Assembly (NCBI GenBank): GCA_040756475.1
Contig: JBFLZB010000005.1
Location: 1-46,546 of the forward strand
Origin: Thermodesulfobacteriota bacterium
GTDB taxonomy: Bacteria > Desulfobacterota > Deferrisomatia > Deferrisomatales > JACRMM01
DNA: 46,546 nt
Direction: 5' to 3'
Position numbers and translations under genes: made by a program. The notes under the pieces were generated by a model. The model worked only from the letters and a program-made list of their open reading frames with translations. It was not told where the DNA came from and ran no database searches. Below, piece after piece: positions 45,716 through 46,546 of the stretch; the first letter of the stretch is position 1; the number at the start of each line of letters is the position of its first letter.

Positions 45716-45836
45716 CGGCGGGACCGTAATGCAGCAGCCCGGGAGGTGTCAAGACGCCCCGCAGCCCGGGTCCCGGGCGTGAAACGCGGGCGGGCGGCCT
45801 CCTGGGGCAGTGGGATCGGGAGAGACCTTTGGCGCC

Positions 45837-46418
45837 TCAGGGAGCCCGCTCGGGCTTGAGGATTTCGGCGCAGAAGCTCGGATCCCGCACGCCCCGCACG
45901 ATCCCCGCGGCGACCGACGCCTCCAGGCGCCCCAGGTGGATGAAGCGGATCCGCCCCTGGGGGTCGAGGACGAAGGTGGTGGGCGTCCCCACCACGCCGT
46001 AGCGTTCGGCCACCTCGAAGTAGGTCTCGGTCTCCCTGTCGTAGGCGTTGGGGAATGTGATAGCCTTCGCCGCGAGGAAGGGCCGGATCTTCTCGTCGAA
46101 CTGGGGGCCGTCCAGCGAGATCCCCAGGACCGTCAACTCCAGGGGTCCCAGCTCGCGTTCGAGCTCGGCGAGCTCGGGAAGCTCCCTCTGGCACGGGAAG
46201 CAGAAGTAGCTCCAGAAGACGAGCAGAACCGGCTTGCTCCCCAGGTGCTCCGACAGACGCAGGGTGCGGCCGTCGAGAAACTCGAGGGCGAAGTCGGGAG
46301 CCATATCTCCCACCCGGACCGCGCCCGTTGCGGGAGTTGGCGCACCCGTGCCGGCGGCGGGGGCGGCGGACGCGAGGCCCATGGCGAGCAGCACAGCGGC
46401 AATCCACAATGGTTTCAA
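45837..46418 (-). CDS. TlpA/ResA-like thioredoxin-fold protein
   Basis: A 193-residue exported protein: hydrophobic leader MKPLWIAAVLLAMGLASAAP, then an AhpC/TSA-thioredoxin fold (VGDMAPDFALEFLDGRTLRL). The redox pair is C73-F-P-C76 in WSYFCFPCQREL, and the cis-Pro is in GVVGTPTTFVLDP. Family members reduce disulfides or haem-binding Cys in the periplasm. A role in cytochrome c maturation is possible, given the octahaem cytochrome, but is only inference. Its start overlaps a divergent gene. Confidence 0.9.
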   Translation of the reverse strand: MKPLWIAAVLLAMGLASAAPAAGTGAPTPATGAVRVGDMAPDFALEFLDGRTLRLSEHLGSKPVLLVFWSYFCFPCQRELPELAELERELGPLELTVLGISLDGPQFDEKIRPFLAAKAITFPNAYDRETETYFEVAERYGVVGTPTTFVLDPQGRIRFIHLGRLEASVAAGIVRGVRDPSFCAEILKPERAP

Positions 46419-46546
46419 GGCATCCTCGGCGGCAATCGTTCTCGTCCATGGGATGGGGGTCGACCATCGGATGTGGACCCTCCAGGCGCCGGCCTTGCAA
46501 GAGCTGGGCCCCGTCTGGGCTCCGGACCTCCCGGGCTTCGGCGACG
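46381..46546 (+). CDS. Alpha/beta hydrolase, 3' partial
   Basis: The frame starting ATG 46381 reads through to the window end. It contains IVLVHGMGVDHRMW and ALQELGPVWAPDLPGFG, the oxyanion-hole HG and the DLPGFG strand of alpha/beta hydrolases such as carboxylesterases. The catalytic Ser lies beyond the window. No other in-frame ATG, GTG or TTG lies before the HG motif, so the gene appears to begin inside the 5' end of the divergent thioredoxin gene (38-base overlap). Substrate unknown. Confidence 0.65.
   Translation, partial: MASSTAAIHNGFKASSAAIVLVHGMGVDHRMWTLQAPALQELGPVWAPDLPGFGD

Overview
The window is very GC-rich DNA from a Gram-negative bacterium, most likely a deltaproteobacterial (Desulfobacterota-type) lineage. 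That placement is an inference. It rests on a complete Kdo/Lpt lipopolysaccharide block running directly into rpoN (kdsB-pyrG-kdsA-kdsD-kdsC-lptC-lptA-lptB-rpoN), futalosine-pathway menaquinone genes (mqnB, mqnD), a secreted eight-haem cytochrome, an MglA-like GTPase and type IV pilus proteins with MshEN and DUF4388 domains. There are no rRNA, tRNA, CRISPR or transposase genes that I can see.

Layout. 1-11674 (+) is one MoxR/von Willebrand operon: DUF4175-like membrane protein (cut by the window edge), HExxH peptidase with TPRs, MoxR ATPase, DUF58, BatA-type VWA protein, DUF4159 and a second VWA membrane protein. Most junctions are stop/start overlaps. 11761-14314 (-) holds a VapBC toxin-antitoxin pair with a readable promoter/operator, a pirin and a glycine-zipper surface protein. 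14572-18091 (+) holds an iron-sulfur-type flavoprotein, a sirtuin, a DUF2845 protein and the octahaem cytochrome. ClpB lies opposite (18290-20965 -). Next come a solitary MglA-like GTPase and a SLOG-domain protein. 22860-31138 (+) is the kds/lpt/rpoN block, followed by a lytic transglycosylase, a tiny predicted lipoprotein, a GH13 sugar phosphorylase and a B12-binding radical SAM protein. TyrRS (-) is divergent from a primase-like protein that overlaps mqnB, with mqnD next. 40671-45715 is a pilus-related set: single-domain response regulator, a PilB/GspE relative that has lost its ATPase motifs, an MshEN-DUF4388 protein and PilT. A thioredoxin-like lipid-side protein and the first codons of an alpha/beta hydrolase end the window.

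The most unusual feature is outside the genes. Intergenic gaps repeatedly carry short degenerate tandem arrays of a few recurring unit types: heptamers (GTGARRC, CAACGGA, GCNGTCA), a nonamer (GTCCnAnnn) and a hexamer (CGATAC). They occur in both orientations, often abut or include stop or start codons, and twice appear in the same composite order. REP-like hairpins occur beside some of them. This looks like a genome-wide repeat system with several families, and it is the first thing I would follow up. The second is the ATPase-dead PilB relative in the pilus set.
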